64,000 nucleotides of DNA from Vibrio crassostreae 9ZC13 (GTDB lineage: Bacteria > Pseudomonadota > Gammaproteobacteria > Enterobacterales > Vibrionaceae), in NCBI RefSeq assembly GCF_000272045.2, contig NZ_AJYZ02000019.1, positions 1,592,047-1,656,046 of the forward strand. The letters run 5' to 3'. Of this stretch, positions 16,942 through 26,579 are shown piece after piece; the stretch's first letter is position 1; every line of letters starts with the position of its first letter. The notes under the pieces were generated by a model. That model searched no databases, was not told the origin of the DNA, and saw nothing but the letters and a program-made list of their open reading frames with translations. The position numbers and the translations under genes were made by a program.

Positions 16942-16987
16942 CTAAATGCAGGTTGTTATTTCTTTGCACTCTTTGGAGACGAAAATT

Positions 16988-18352
16988 ATGGCGCGAGATG
17001 CGAAAGTTGTAGCGAATAGAGTTATGGCCTTACTGGGAGGTGAGGGCAATATCGCACAACTGAATCACTGTGCAACACGACTGCGTGTTGTGGCCAAGGA
17101 CGATGAACAAGTCGACGCTGAAGGACTCAGCGCAACAGAAGGTGTACACGGGTACTTCTTCCAAAATGGTCAACACCAAGTGATCTTGGGTACCGGATTT
17201 GTGGGTAAGGTTTTTGCCATCATGAAAGGCAACGAGGCCATTGAAGAAGCTCCACAAGAAGAAGAGAAAAAAGACAAAGTGAGTACCTTCCAAACGGTAA
17301 CACGTACTTTCTCTGACATCTTTGTCGCCATTATTCCTGCCTTGGTTGCGACCGGTTTATTGATGGGCTTACGTGGGCTGTTGGTTAACGGCTTCGGTAT
17401 TGAACTGTCGCCACAGCTAAATACGTTGTCTCAAGTTTTAACCGATACGGCCTTCATCTTTATTCCAGTGTTGGTGACATGGTCTGCTATGCGAGTGTTT
17501 GGCGGTAATCCAGTGCTCGGTATTGTATTGGGTCTGATGCTGGTGGCACCGCAGCTAGCAAGCAAATGGGATGTTGCCTTTGGTAATGCCGAGGCGATGA
17601 TGATTCCATTCATGGGCTTCGAAATTGCGGTGACTGGCTTACAAAGCTCGATTCTTCCTGCGGTATTTATGGGCTGGTTTGCTGCCTTAGTTGAGCGCAC
17701 ATCACGCAAACACATCCCTGAAGTTCTGGATTTGATTCTGACACCATTTATTACGTTGTTGGTCTCTTTGATTGCTGGCTTGGTATTCGTTGGTCCAATC
17801 CTACTCGGCATTGAAAAACTCATTACCGAAGCCGTTCTCTACTTCTTACAAATCCCATACGGCATTGGTGGCTTGATTTACGGCGGCGCAATTCAATTCA
17901 TGGCGGTAACAGGTATGCACCACACCATCGTGCCTATCACGATAGCAATGGTGACAGATACAGGCTTTGACTACATCAACCCATTGGGTACTGCTGCAAT
18001 CGCAGGCCAGTTTGGTGCGGCAATGGCGGTTATGTCGATGCAGACAGACAAAGTGAAGCGCACCGGTATGTTTGGTGCAGCGTTGCCAGCTCTGTTTGGT
18101 ATCACTGAACCAGCGATGTTTGCGATTACTCTGCCTCGCGTAAAACCTTTCTTGTATGGCTGTATTGGCGGTGCATTAGGTGGCTGTTTGGGCGCGATTG
18201 CGGGTATTGGCTCTGCGGGTACGGGCGCAACTATGTTACCGGGTGTTCTGCTTTATCTTGGCGGCGGTCTAGGAATGTATGTGCTTGTTATGTTGGTGGG
18301 TGCGGCTTCGGCTTTCGCATTAACAAAGCTGCTTTACAAAGAGCCTAAATAA
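16988..18352 (+). CDS. scrA: sucrose-specific PTS enzyme IIBC
   Basis: A protein of 454 residues with GGAGA eight bases before the ATG. The IIB domain (about 1-85) contains the phosphorylated cysteine in NHCATRLRVV, and the IIC domain (about 105-450) has about ten membrane segments with GGAIQFMAVTGMHHTIVPI and FGITEPAMFAITLP. There is no IIA domain, as usual for ScrA, so the general IIA-glucose protein must donate phosphate. It imports sucrose as sucrose-6-phosphate. The next gene hydrolyses that product. The sugar is inferred from the module and the family. Confidence 0.9.
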   Translation: MARDAKVVANRVMALLGGEGNIAQLNHCATRLRVVAKDDEQVDAEGLSATEGVHGYFFQNGQHQVILGTGFVGKVFAIMKGNEAIEEAPQEEEKKDKVSTFQTVTRTFSDIFVAIIPALVATGLLMGLRGLLVNGFGIELSPQLNTLSQVLTDTAFIFIPVLVTWSAMRVFGGNPVLGIVLGLMLVAPQLASKWDVAFGNAEAMMIPFMGFEIAVTGLQSSILPAVFMGWFAALVERTSRKHIPEVLDLILTPFITLLVSLIAGLVFVGPILLGIEKLITEAVLYFLQIPYGIGGLIYGGAIQFMAVTGMHHTIVPITIAMVTDTGFDYINPLGTAAIAGQFGAAMAVMSMQTDKVKRTGMFGAALPALFGITEPAMFAITLPRVKPFLYGCIGGALGGCLGAIAGIGSAGTGATMLPGVLLYLGGGLGMYVLVMLVGAASAFALTKLLYKEPK

Positions 18353-18397
18353 TTTTTCACCACCTATTTGAGTGAATATCTTTTTCTTGGAGTTGTT

Positions 18398-19834
18398 ATG
18401 GATTTTTCTAATCGTCAAAACCGCTTTGTCCGAATTCACGAGGTGAGCGAGGAGTATTTGGCGGATATTGAACACAAAACACAAACAGACCCGTTTTACC
18501 CGAGCTACCACATAGCACCAAAGCACGGCCTGTTGAATGACCCGAATGGTTTGAGTTACTTCAATGGCGAGCACCATATTTTCTACCAGTGGTTCCCGCT
18601 TGGCCCAGTGCACGGTTTGAAGCACTGGTACCACGTATCGACCAACGATTTCGTGAACTTTACTGACCGCGGTATCGCGATGTACCCAGACCAAGATTAT
18701 GACCATCATGGTTGTTATACCGGTGTTGGTGTACCACACGATGACCAGCTGTACATTTTCTACACGGCGAATTTGAAAAAGGAGAATGACCAACGTCACC
18801 CGACTCAAGTTCTCGCGATTATGGACAAGCAAGGTAACGTGGAAAAGAAAGGCGTCGTCGTGGATTTCGATCCTAATGCCTACACTGCAGAGATTCGTGA
18901 CCCAGTGCTGGTTTGTCGTGACAACGATTATCACATGTTGATTGGCGCTCAAGATCATAACGAAAAGGGCACGCTGGCTTATTACCACGGTAAAGACATT
19001 GATGATTACCACCATATGGGTGACATCGATGTGGGTCTCGAAGACTTTGGCTATATGTGGGAGTGTCCGAACTACTACGAAACCGATGAAAACGGGGTTT
19101 ACATCTTCTCGCCTCAAGGTGTTAGCTCAGACAATAAGTACGATCTTAAGAACGTCTTCTCTGTGGTTTATATGGTCGGTGAGCGTATTGATTTTGAATC
19201 GAAAGTATTCAACAACCAAGGCTACCGTGAGCTGGACAAAGGCTTCGATTTCTACGCGCCACAAACTTATCTGGATGACCAACAACGTCGTATCTTGATT
19301 GGCTGGCTAGGTAACTCAAAAAGTGACTACCCAACCGATAAGAATGGCTGGGCACACATGCTGACTCTGCCACGTGAGTTGACGATTGATGGTAGTTACC
19401 TAATTCAGACACCATTGAAAGAGCTTGAAGCGCTGCGTCAAAACTCAGTGGATGTTGAAGGCTCTACACCTGTGGCATTGATGTCACGAGCGTTTGAGTT
19501 GGAACTGAATGTAGATGAGTCTTTCACTCTGACTCTGGCTAACCAGAAAGGTGAGCAGATGGTGTTCCAAGGTGATCGCGATGAGCTGATTCTGGACCGC
19601 TCTCACGTTTCACATCTACACGCGGAAGCATACGGCACGGTTCGTTATGCACAGCGCCTAGAGCAAGCACAAACTATTCGCATCTTTGTCGATAACTCAG
19701 CGATGGAAATTTTTGCTGACAACGGCAAGACAGTGTTCACCTCTCGCATCTTCATCGATGAGCTGTCTCTGGTCGCGCTAGATAATGCGACTGGCACACT
19801 GCATTACATGTCTGCGATACAGGCTACTCGCTAG
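18398..19834 (+). CDS. scrB: sucrose-6-phosphate hydrolase (GH32)
   Basis: A protein of 478 residues; the ATG after TTGGAGTTGTT is preferred over one at 18368. GH32 active-site motifs are all present: HGLLNDPNG (nucleophile D48), EIRDPVL (transition-state Asp) and WECPNYY (acid/base Glu). The beta-propeller is followed by a C-terminal beta-sandwich (IRIFVDNSAMEIFADNG). No signal peptide, so it is cytoplasmic and splits sucrose-6-phosphate into glucose-6-phosphate and fructose. It lies 45 bases after scrA and shares its operon. Confidence 0.93.
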   Translation: MDFSNRQNRFVRIHEVSEEYLADIEHKTQTDPFYPSYHIAPKHGLLNDPNGLSYFNGEHHIFYQWFPLGPVHGLKHWYHVSTNDFVNFTDRGIAMYPDQDYDHHGCYTGVGVPHDDQLYIFYTANLKKENDQRHPTQVLAIMDKQGNVEKKGVVVDFDPNAYTAEIRDPVLVCRDNDYHMLIGAQDHNEKGTLAYYHGKDIDDYHHMGDIDVGLEDFGYMWECPNYYETDENGVYIFSPQGVSSDNKYDLKNVFSVVYMVGERIDFESKVFNNQGYRELDKGFDFYAPQTYLDDQQRRILIGWLGNSKSDYPTDKNGWAHMLTLPRELTIDGSYLIQTPLKELEALRQNSVDVEGSTPVALMSRAFELELNVDESFTLTLANQKGEQMVFQGDRDELILDRSHVSHLHAEAYGTVRYAQRLEQAQTIRIFVDNSAMEIFADNGKTVFTSRIFIDELSLVALDNATGTLHYMSAIQATR

Positions 19835-19865
19835 CCACCAATAAATTATTCCAAAACAAAAAACA

Positions 19866-19887
19866 AGGCCCTCGTTGGGGAGGGCCT
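19866..19887 (+). promoter_or_regulatory. intercistronic hairpin between scrB and the porin gene
   Basis: AGGCCCTC, six-base loop, GAGGGCCT, not followed by a T-run. It may stop exonucleases or tune expression of the porin relative to scrB. Confidence 0.6.
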
Positions 19888-19913
19888 CTTATTGCCAAAA
19901 TATAGGGTTTAGC

Positions 19914-21032
19914 ATGAAAAATACACTAAAAATGTCGCTCGCTGCGGCTTCAGTAATGGCTGCAATGACAGCGAACGCTGGAATCAGCATTGTTGATACG
20001 GAAGAAGGTAACTTCTCTGTTGGCGGTAACGTGGAGTTGAACTTCAACTACCAAGACCGTGAATCACACGATAATAATGACAGCGAATTTAACCAAGACG
20101 GCCGCGTTCTAATTGAATTTGCTGGCGAAAAGTACACGAGCAATGGTCACTATGTGGGTGTGAAAGCACAGCCTTTGTTTGAGAGCACAGGCAATATTGC
20201 ACTGGATGATGCGTACTTTGAGTTTGGTAAGAAAGACGGTTGGGCTATTAAAGCGGGTCGCTTTGAAGCTTACGACATGTTCCCTGTTGGTCTTGATGTA
20301 TTCCTAGAGTACTCAGGTGACACAGCGAACGACCTGTATTCAGACGGTGCGGCTTACACGTACCAAACGAAAGAGGCGCGTGGTCGCGGCTCAGACGGCC
20401 AAATTATGTACAGCCAAACTTTTGGCAACTTGTATGTTGAAGTCGGCGCAATGCTCGGTGACCGCTCTAACTTGTTCGATGGCGGCATTGAAGGTAAATA
20501 CCACGGTGAGCAAATCGACACAGTTAAAGATTCATTCCTAGTGCGCCCAGTTGTGGCTTACCAAATGGGTGATTTCAAGGTAGCCGCTTCGGTGGAAACC
20601 AACTTAGTTTCAGACGCGATTGTAGCTGATGGTGTAGATATCTCAGATCGTACGGGTTACGGCTTGACTGGTAACTGGACCAACGGCGATTGGAGTGTAA
20701 ATGCGAATGTTGCTTACATGGATGCTGTAGACGAAAACAACCTAACAGCGGGTGTTAACGCACTTTGGAATAACTTTGGCCTAGGCTACATTCACGCAAT
20801 CAATGAGTATGAAAACAAAGAGTTTTCTTCTTGGGCTGAAGGCGACGTAAACGTATCAACATGGTATGCATCTTACGCATTCCGTGATGTACTTGAAGTA
20901 CAAGACTTTTCAATTCTTCTAGGTACATACTACACGATGGTTGATAACAAACTGGACCAACAATCGGACGCATCCGCCTTTGCTGAAGAAGACGATTTCG
21001 GTGCTCGTGTACGTCTGTTCTACGAATTCTAA
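19914..21032 (+). CDS. outer-membrane sugar porin of the sucrose cluster
   Basis: A protein of 372 residues with a signal peptide (MKNTLKMSLAAASVMAAMTA, cut near NAG) and a beta-barrel of alternating strands ending in aromatic phenylalanine (RVRLFYEF). It is shorter than LamB or ScrY maltoporins (about 420 or more) and lacks the ScrY coiled-coil extension. The conserved run FEAYDMFPVGLDVF recalls carbohydrate porins of marine gammaproteobacteria. Its place between scrB and scrK strongly suggests passage of sucrose across the outer membrane. Confidence 0.8.
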   Translation: MKNTLKMSLAAASVMAAMTANAGISIVDTEEGNFSVGGNVELNFNYQDRESHDNNDSEFNQDGRVLIEFAGEKYTSNGHYVGVKAQPLFESTGNIALDDAYFEFGKKDGWAIKAGRFEAYDMFPVGLDVFLEYSGDTANDLYSDGAAYTYQTKEARGRGSDGQIMYSQTFGNLYVEVGAMLGDRSNLFDGGIEGKYHGEQIDTVKDSFLVRPVVAYQMGDFKVAASVETNLVSDAIVADGVDISDRTGYGLTGNWTNGDWSVNANVAYMDAVDENNLTAGVNALWNNFGLGYIHAINEYENKEFSSWAEGDVNVSTWYASYAFRDVLEVQDFSILLGTYYTMVDNKLDQQSDASAFAEEDDFGARVRLFYEF

Positions 21033-21062
21033 TTTAAACGTCGTTGCTAGAGGCAAAGTGAT

Positions 21063-21989
21063 ATGAACAAGGTTTGGGTAACTGGAGATGCTGTTGTGGA
21101 TTTGATTCCAGATGGCGAGGCTCGTTATTTAAAATGCCCTGGTGGCGCACCAGCAAACGTTGCTGTGGCCATCTCTCGATTGGGTGGTGATACCGCTTTC
21201 TTTGGTCGAGTTGGGCAAGATCCGCTAGGGCGCTTTATGAAGCAAACCCTAACGGATGAGAAGGTGAATACCGATGACATGCTTCTGGATGAAGCTCAGC
21301 GAACATCTACAGTGATTGTCGACTTAGATGATGATGGTGAACGCAGCTTTACCTTTATGGTTAAGCCAAGCGCCGACCAATTTTTCAGCGTCGAAGACAT
21401 CCCAACATTCTCATCTGGTCAATGGATGCACAGCTGTTCTATCGCTTTGGCTAACGAGCCATCACGCAGCGCAACGCTTGAAGCGATGAAGCGAATGAAA
21501 TCAGCAGGCGGCTTCATCAGCTTTGACCCGAACCTAAGAGAAGAGGTATGGGCAGATCCATTTCAGATCCAAGAGGTGGTAATGAGTGCGGTTAATCTGG
21601 CAGATGTAGTGAAGTTTTCTGAAGAGGAACTGACGTTCCTGACAGGCACTGACACTCTCGATTCGGCTTTGGACGCATTAAATGTGGTACCTAACAAGCT
21701 GATTATTGTGACGCTAGGCGCTCGTGGTGCATTGGCTATATACAATGGTGAGCGTCGAGTAATTGAGGGTACTACAATTGAGCAAGTCATTGATACAACA
21801 GGTGCAGGTGATGCGTTTGTCGGTGGCTTGCTTGCGAAGCTGTCTCAGAATTCTGACTGGCACTCTTGGGCTCAGGTCGAAGCTGCGGTTCACTGGGGTA
21901 ACGGCTGTGGCGCACTTGCGACGACTCAAAAAGGCGCTATGACGGCATTACCATCCTTTGAAAAGCTAACTAAATTAGTCGGGAAGTAG
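21063..21989 (+). CDS. scrK: fructokinase (PfkB family)
   Basis: A protein of 308 residues. Ribokinase-family signatures are clear: CPGGAPANVAVAISRLGG near the N terminus and DTTGAGDAFVGGLLAKL near the C terminus, with the catalytic Asp in GAGD. It phosphorylates the fructose released by ScrB to fructose-6-phosphate. It is the last gene of the scr operon, 30 bases after the porin, and is followed by a strong terminator. Confidence 0.92.
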   Translation: MNKVWVTGDAVVDLIPDGEARYLKCPGGAPANVAVAISRLGGDTAFFGRVGQDPLGRFMKQTLTDEKVNTDDMLLDEAQRTSTVIVDLDDDGERSFTFMVKPSADQFFSVEDIPTFSSGQWMHSCSIALANEPSRSATLEAMKRMKSAGGFISFDPNLREEVWADPFQIQEVVMSAVNLADVVKFSEEELTFLTGTDTLDSALDALNVVPNKLIIVTLGARGALAIYNGERRVIEGTTIEQVIDTTGAGDAFVGGLLAKLSQNSDWHSWAQVEAAVHWGNGCGALATTQKGAMTALPSFEKLTKLVGK

Positions 21990-22018
21990 TGAATGCTGCC
22001 TCACAACGCTTGACCTAT

Positions 22019-22046
22019 AAAGCCGCTCTTTATGAGCGGCTTTTTG
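22019..22046 (+). terminator. terminator of the scr operon
   Basis: AAAGCCGCTC, TTTAT, GAGCGGCTTT and T-run, 30 bases after scrK. Identical to the hairpin at 15876. Confidence 0.95.
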
Positions 22047-22092
22047 CTATCTGCAGTTTGCCTTTTTCTTGTTCAAGAACGTTTCATCTTTC

Positions 22093-22434
22093 TCAATTCG
22101 CAGGCAACACCACTGCCGACGCTTCTTCCTCTGAATCTTCTTTGTCGTCTACTTGTTCAGCAACCCAATCAATTGTCTTGGTTAAATAAAGCTTATTGGT
22201 TTCGGTATCACACCAACGCTTTGATAGACCTCTGCGGTTAAATTCGCTGCCAATAGCGGCCAGTGTCTGATTACTCGGCCTTCCGTAATACAAGGTGTCG
22301 CACAGTTGAAGGTTCGACATCGATTGTGGGTATGTATTAACCGACGATGAGTTCATGCTTAGTGCTTTGGACTGATTATGCGTGCAACCCGTAAGGCTCA
22401 AGAAAAAGATCAATGCTAAGGCTTTCTTCATCAT
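22093..22434 (-). CDS. small putative lipoprotein
   Basis: A protein of 113 residues with a lipoprotein signal (MMKKALALIFFLSLTGC, lipobox LTGC). The mature part contains a motif resembling a short repeated Vibrio family (LCDTLYYGRPSNQTLAAIG and FNRRGLSKRWCDTE, with two cysteines that could pair). The function is unknown. It converges on scrK and stands alone. Confidence 0.75.
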   Translation of the reverse strand: MMKKALALIFFLSLTGCTHNQSKALSMNSSSVNTYPQSMSNLQLCDTLYYGRPSNQTLAAIGSEFNRRGLSKRWCDTETNKLYLTKTIDWVAEQVDDKEDSEEEASAVVLPAN

Positions 22435-22678
22435 ATCTCTGAACAGTTACTAATAATTGGCGGGGATTATGAGCATGATTAAGTCGTTGATTTGTCAATT
22501 CTTCGCTAACTGCTTAAAGACCACGATCTTGCTCGCAATTAGAGCACGTTATTGAGCCGTTTAATTCCTAGGTCAAAAAATGTATTAACCGCCAAATGCG
22601 CAATTTTGTACAAAAGCTGAAAGAGACAATAGAGTAGACTGATAAGTCGCTCGATAATTAACAGGCTTAGGAATTGTT

Positions 22679-23512
22679 ATGGAGAACAATAAACGCTCTA
22701 AAGAAAAGGCCGAATATAAGATAACCGAAGAGCTCGGCGGCCTTGAAATTCTTAATGCTGAATACGAAAAGCAGAACTTCTCGCGCCACAGCCACGAGGG
22801 CTATACGCTGGGAGTCATCGAGCAGGGCGCTCAGCGTTTCTATCGAACGGGCGGACATCATATAGCACCACAAGATGCGATTATTCTGGTCAATGCCGAC
22901 GAAGTTCATAGCGGTCACTCTGCCACTGAAGGCGGTTGGGCGTATCGAGCCATGTATCCACTCCCAGAGCAACTTGCCAAGATCACTCAAGAGCTAAACC
23001 TACCCAATTACGGGGCGCCTTACTTCCCAAGAGCGGTTGTTGAAGATCCTGAACTCGCCAATCAATTGAGATTAGTCTTTAACACGATTGATGAATCTGA
23101 CAATCGCTTGTTAAGAGAGACCTTGATGTATGGAATGTTGGTTAAACTGATTAGCCGACACGGAAAATCGCCACTTACCCCTCAACTCGATGGGAAAACT
23201 CAACGCCAACTTGTCTTAGTGAAAGAGTTCTTAGATGACTTTCCACAAGCCGATGTGTCCCTAGAGGAGCTATCTAAGCTAGCGGCATTGAGCCCGTTTC
23301 ACTTAGTGCGTTCTTTTCAGAAAAAATTTGGTCTTCCGCCGCATGCGTATCAAATCCAATCTCGGTTAAGGCTTTCGCGTAAGTTATTGAAACAAGGACA
23401 TACCATTTCAGATACAGCGCAAGAGTGTGGCTTTCATGATCAAAGCCATTTTCATCGACACTTCAAAAAGGCCAATGGCTACACGCCGGGGCAATACATC
23501 AAAATGCTCTAA
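22679..23512 (+). CDS. AraC-family regulator with cupin sensor domain
   Basis: A protein of 277 residues. An N-terminal cupin-like AraC-binding domain (about 15-95, FSRHSHEGYTLGVIEQG and DAIILVNADEVHSGH) precedes two helix-turn-helix motifs (about 180-275, SLEELSKLAALSPFHLVRSF and ISDTAQECGFHDQSHFHRHF). AGGA precedes the ATG. The azlCD exporter genes start 160 bases downstream on the same strand, an arrangement typical for AraC regulators of this type, so they are its likely target. The ligand is probably an amino acid. Confidence 0.88.
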   Translation: MENNKRSKEKAEYKITEELGGLEILNAEYEKQNFSRHSHEGYTLGVIEQGAQRFYRTGGHHIAPQDAIILVNADEVHSGHSATEGGWAYRAMYPLPEQLAKITQELNLPNYGAPYFPRAVVEDPELANQLRLVFNTIDESDNRLLRETLMYGMLVKLISRHGKSPLTPQLDGKTQRQLVLVKEFLDDFPQADVSLEELSKLAALSPFHLVRSFQKKFGLPPHAYQIQSRLRLSRKLLKQGHTISDTAQECGFHDQSHFHRHFKKANGYTPGQYIKML

Positions 23513-23540
23513 ACTTGCGTGGCTAAGGTATGGCCAACTC

Positions 23541-23570
23541 GTGTTAAGTGCGGTTAAGTGCGGTTAAGTG
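23541..23570 (+). repeat. three near-identical 10-bp direct repeats
   Basis: GTGTTAAGTG followed by two CGGTTAAGTG. They lie in the intergenic space before azlC and might be regulator half-sites, given the AraC gene upstream. Confidence 0.6.
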
Positions 23571-23669
23571 TGGCAAACAGAGGGGCATGAAATCGAGCAA
23601 GTTTGTACAATCGAACCGACTCAACTCCTCTTACATTGAATAGCCAATGTGAAGAGAGAAAAGAACTAT

Positions 23670-24398
23670 ATGGATAGTGAAACAATGGATAGACGAACAC
23701 AGTTATGGAAGGGCGTTTTAGCGGGAATGCCGTTGAGCATTGCGGTAATCCCTTGGGGGGTTCTGGCCGGTTCATATGCGATAGATGCCGGATTGAATCA
23801 ACTTCAAGCGCAAGCGATGTCGGCTATTTTGTTTGCTGGCTCAGCGCAACTTGTCGCCGCGGGTATGTTTAAAGCAGGTATTGGTCTAGGCACCATGTTG
23901 TTGACTACCTTATTCATCACGTCTAGACACTTTCTGTATAGCGTATCGATGCGTGACAAAATCAGCCATCTTCCTGCGCGTTGGCGTCTATTACTCGGAT
24001 TTTGGCTCACCGATGAGTTGTTTGCGATTTGTAGTGGGCAGTCTCAGAAAGAATTTAATCGTTGGTACGCTGCAGGTGTAGGTGGCGGTTTTTATCTCGT
24101 TTGGAATATTGCGAGCTTTGTCGGCATTGTCGCGGGAAGCCAAATTCCTTCACTCAATGAAATTGGTCTCGATTTCGCGGTCGCAGCAACCTTTATCGCT
24201 TTGGTGTTCCCATTAATCCGAACTCTACCCGTCGTCGTGTGTGTGGTGGTTTCATTGGTCACTTCGGTAGCCATGTCGGTTAACAATATTGAGGGCGGGC
24301 TAATGATTGCAGCGATTTCCGGTATGTTAGCGGGCTTTATCAGCGAATCGTTCCAAGAGCGAAACAACGGCAACAAGACAATTGTGGAGGGGAAATAG
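23670..24398 (+). CDS. azlC: AzlC-family branched-chain amino acid exporter, large subunit
   Basis: A protein of 242 residues with six or seven hydrophobic segments. Family blocks visible are MPLSIAVIPWGVLAG, AILFAGSAQLVA and SRHFLYSVSM. The chosen ATG follows AAAAGAACTAT; a GTG at 23649 and an ATG at 23685 are alternatives. With AzlD it forms a two-component membrane exporter for branched-chain or related amino acids. The gap to azlD is two bases. Confidence 0.9.
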   Translation: MDSETMDRRTQLWKGVLAGMPLSIAVIPWGVLAGSYAIDAGLNQLQAQAMSAILFAGSAQLVAAGMFKAGIGLGTMLLTTLFITSRHFLYSVSMRDKISHLPARWRLLLGFWLTDELFAICSGQSQKEFNRWYAAGVGGGFYLVWNIASFVGIVAGSQIPSLNEIGLDFAVAATFIALVFPLIRTLPVVVCVVVSLVTSVAMSVNNIEGGLMIAAISGMLAGFISESFQERNNGNKTIVEGK

Positions 24399-24400
24399 AG

Positions 24401-24730
24401 ATGATTTGGTTAACGATATTCCTTATGACAGCGATTGTTTTTTTTAGTCGGTATCTGTTTCTAGAGCCAGCAATCCCGCTTCGATTAAATCAAACCACGC
24501 GTCGCCTGTTACGCTATTCAAGTCCCGCTGTGCTTACCGCAATTTGGGGGCCGATTGTATTTGCACCAGAGCAGACATTTTGGCCAAGCCTTGAAAACCC
24601 ATACTTGATAGGCGCGCTGGTCACAGGTCTGTTGATTTGGAAAACAGGCAATGTGCTGCTAACGATTGGCGTCAGCATGGCGGTGTTTTTATTCTATAAC
24701 CTTGTCGCGGTTGATTACCTTTTTAACTGA
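24401..24730 (+). CDS. azlD: AzlD-family exporter, small subunit
   Basis: A protein of 109 residues with four hydrophobic helices and the AzlD-type LLRYSSPAVLTAIWGPIVF. It follows azlC almost without a gap, so the two are cotranscribed. The region 24731-25049 holds one hairpin and otherwise nothing I can support. Confidence 0.9.
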   Translation: MIWLTIFLMTAIVFFSRYLFLEPAIPLRLNQTTRRLLRYSSPAVLTAIWGPIVFAPEQTFWPSLENPYLIGALVTGLLIWKTGNVLLTIGVSMAVFLFYNLVAVDYLFN

Positions 24731-24772
24731 TACGTAGCTCAATTGATACGTCGTGTCACGCCATTAGTTATC

Positions 24773-24814
24773 CTCGTTTCAAGTGTATGACTCATTACTT
24801 GAAACGAGTGCTTT
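24773..24814 (+). terminator. hairpin downstream of azlD
   Basis: CTCGTTTCAAGT, 12-base loop, ACTTGAAACGAG, then TGCTTTT. Perfect 12-bp arms, short T-run. Confidence 0.75.
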
Positions 24815-25049
24815 TAGGCTCTAGTTCTCTTGTGGTTCTTTATTCAAAAGCGCTCTGTTCCTCTCTTCGCCTTCCTCATATCTGTCCAATAAACTCCTCA
24901 CATTCAAATGCAATTGATTTTATATTATTTTGTACTGTTTAATTCGTTTTACTTATGGATAAAAAGTGAGTAAATTTGCAAATAATTCAATGTGTTGAGA
25001 TGTTTGGAAAGATATTTCAGCTGTTTTACAAAGCTAAAGGGACCTCAAA

Positions 25050-25541
25050 ATGTATAGATTTTTCGCAATTTTATTTCTACTCGTACCGCTGCAATTATCA
25101 GCGGCACAAGATGATAGGCAAGCTCTGATAAAAGAGCTTCTTCAGATTATGGATGTCGATTCCACATTGGACGCGGTATACGTTCAAATGGATAGCATGA
25201 TGGCTAATATGTCTAAAGACCTAGGGGTTTCAGAGTCAGAACAAGCTATTTTTGATGATTACTATCAGGGCATGAACGACTTAATGAAAGAGGAGGTTAG
25301 CTGGCAAAAGCTAGAGCCAGGAATTGTAACGATTTACAGCAATCAATTCACTGAAGAAGAGCTCAGTGCAATGATCGATTTCTACAAAACAGAACATGGA
25401 AAAAGCATTCTGAAAAAAATGCCAACCGTGACAACAGAGTCAATGATCATGACTCAGTCGTTAATGCAACAAGTTCTCCCAAAAGTTCAAAAGTTAACGA
25501 CCAAACTAAAACAAGACCTTGAAGCACATAGAGGTTCTTGA
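25050..25541 (+). CDS. DUF2059 exported protein
   Basis: A protein of 163 residues with a signal peptide (MYRFFAILFLLVPLQLSAA). The helical DUF2059 domain has its typical C-terminal block FTEEELSAMIDFYKTEHGKS, about residues 108-128. Members are periplasmic or secreted with unknown function. It is monocistronic, with a hairpin (25605-25650) after it. Confidence 0.85.
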   Translation: MYRFFAILFLLVPLQLSAAQDDRQALIKELLQIMDVDSTLDAVYVQMDSMMANMSKDLGVSESEQAIFDDYYQGMNDLMKEEVSWQKLEPGIVTIYSNQFTEEELSAMIDFYKTEHGKSILKKMPTVTTESMIMTQSLMQQVLPKVQKLTTKLKQDLEAHRGS

Positions 25542-25604
25542 TCAGAAGCCGTTAGGTTTGTGATTAGAAATAACGCTCTATACTTGGTCGATAACGTAGA
25601 TATT

Positions 25605-25650
25605 CTTGAAACACACGCTGCATTTCATGCAATGATTTATGTGTTTCAAG
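25605..25650 (+). terminator. hairpin downstream of the DUF2059 gene
   Basis: CTTGAAACACA and TGTGTTTCAAG arms separated by 24 bases, without a clear T-run. A weak terminator or processing hairpin. Confidence 0.5.
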
Positions 25651-25733
25651 CGTAATCAGGCATAATTACTACCCCATAGCTGAATCATTTTAGGTGTGGG
25701 TATTGTGTGTTTAGGTTTTGGTAAGGAGTTAGT

Positions 25734-26507
25734 TTGGCTAAGAAATATTATGTGGTTTGGAAAGGTCGCACACCGGGTATTTTTACCACTTGGAACGAGT
25801 GTAAATCCCAAGTCGATGGCTTTGCAGGGGCGAGATATAAATCGTTTCCAACACTAGGTGAGGCTGAGTCTGCTTTCGGTGGTAAAACGTCGTCTGCGTC
25901 AGGTTCTACAGCGACAAAGCCAAGTTCTTCGGGTAAGGCGACGAAAGCTAAGGTACCGCCTCTTTCGGAGCAGCAAATCACTGATATGCCTTTTGATATC
26001 AAGATCTTTACCGATGGTGCATGTGAACCAAATCCTGGTGAAGCGGGGACGGGTTTAGCGGTCTACCAAAATAACCAGTTAACAGAACTGTGGTATGGCT
26101 TGTATCAGCCTGTTGGTACCAACAATACCGCCGAGTTACATGGGCTTAAGCAAGCGTTTGTTCTCGCGAAAGAGAAGTTAAACGCAGGCCTCTCTGTTGC
26201 GATTTATTGTGACTCTAAGTACTCGATAGATTGTATTACTAAGTGGGCAACGGGTTGGGAGAAAAAGGGCTGGACCAAGTCGGGCGGCGAGATCAAAAAC
26301 CTCGATATTATTAAGCCTACGTATGCTCTCTACCAAGAACTGGCTTCAAAAATCACCATCTACCATGTGAACGGACACGTTGGTATTGAAGGTAACGAAT
26401 TGGCCGATAGAATGTCGATTGTGGCTATTTCATCGAAAGAGCAGGAGCTAGCTCAATATCGTGACATCGAAGATCTTGAGTCTATTTTGGCACTTCGAGC
26501 CGGCTAG
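25734..26507 (+). CDS. rnhA: ribonuclease HI with N-terminal viroplasmin domain
   Basis: A protein of 257 residues starting with TTG (AAGGAG six bases upstream). The viroplasmin-like RNA:DNA hybrid-binding domain covers about 1-45 (KKYYVVWKGRTPGIFTTW), then a Ser/Ala-rich linker, then the RNase H domain from about 85. Catalytic acids are seen in FTDGACEPNPG, NTAELHG, YCDSKYS and NELADRM. It removes the RNA strand of RNA:DNA hybrids. This long form is usually a second copy beside the standard RNase HI. A strong terminator follows. Confidence 0.92.
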   Translation: MAKKYYVVWKGRTPGIFTTWNECKSQVDGFAGARYKSFPTLGEAESAFGGKTSSASGSTATKPSSSGKATKAKVPPLSEQQITDMPFDIKIFTDGACEPNPGEAGTGLAVYQNNQLTELWYGLYQPVGTNNTAELHGLKQAFVLAKEKLNAGLSVAIYCDSKYSIDCITKWATGWEKKGWTKSGGEIKNLDIIKPTYALYQELASKITIYHVNGHVGIEGNELADRMSIVAISSKEQELAQYRDIEDLESILALRAG

Positions 26508-26579
26508 CTAGGCTTCTTAATGAAAAGCTAATAAAAGTTACTGAAAGCATAAGTTGCTATCATTAAGCAGTGCTTAGTT

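Noticed and set aside
18320..19117. 265-residue frame on the minus strand
   Set aside because: It is antisense to scrB, whose GH32 motifs are complete; the frame is a codon-bias shadow rich in Val and His.
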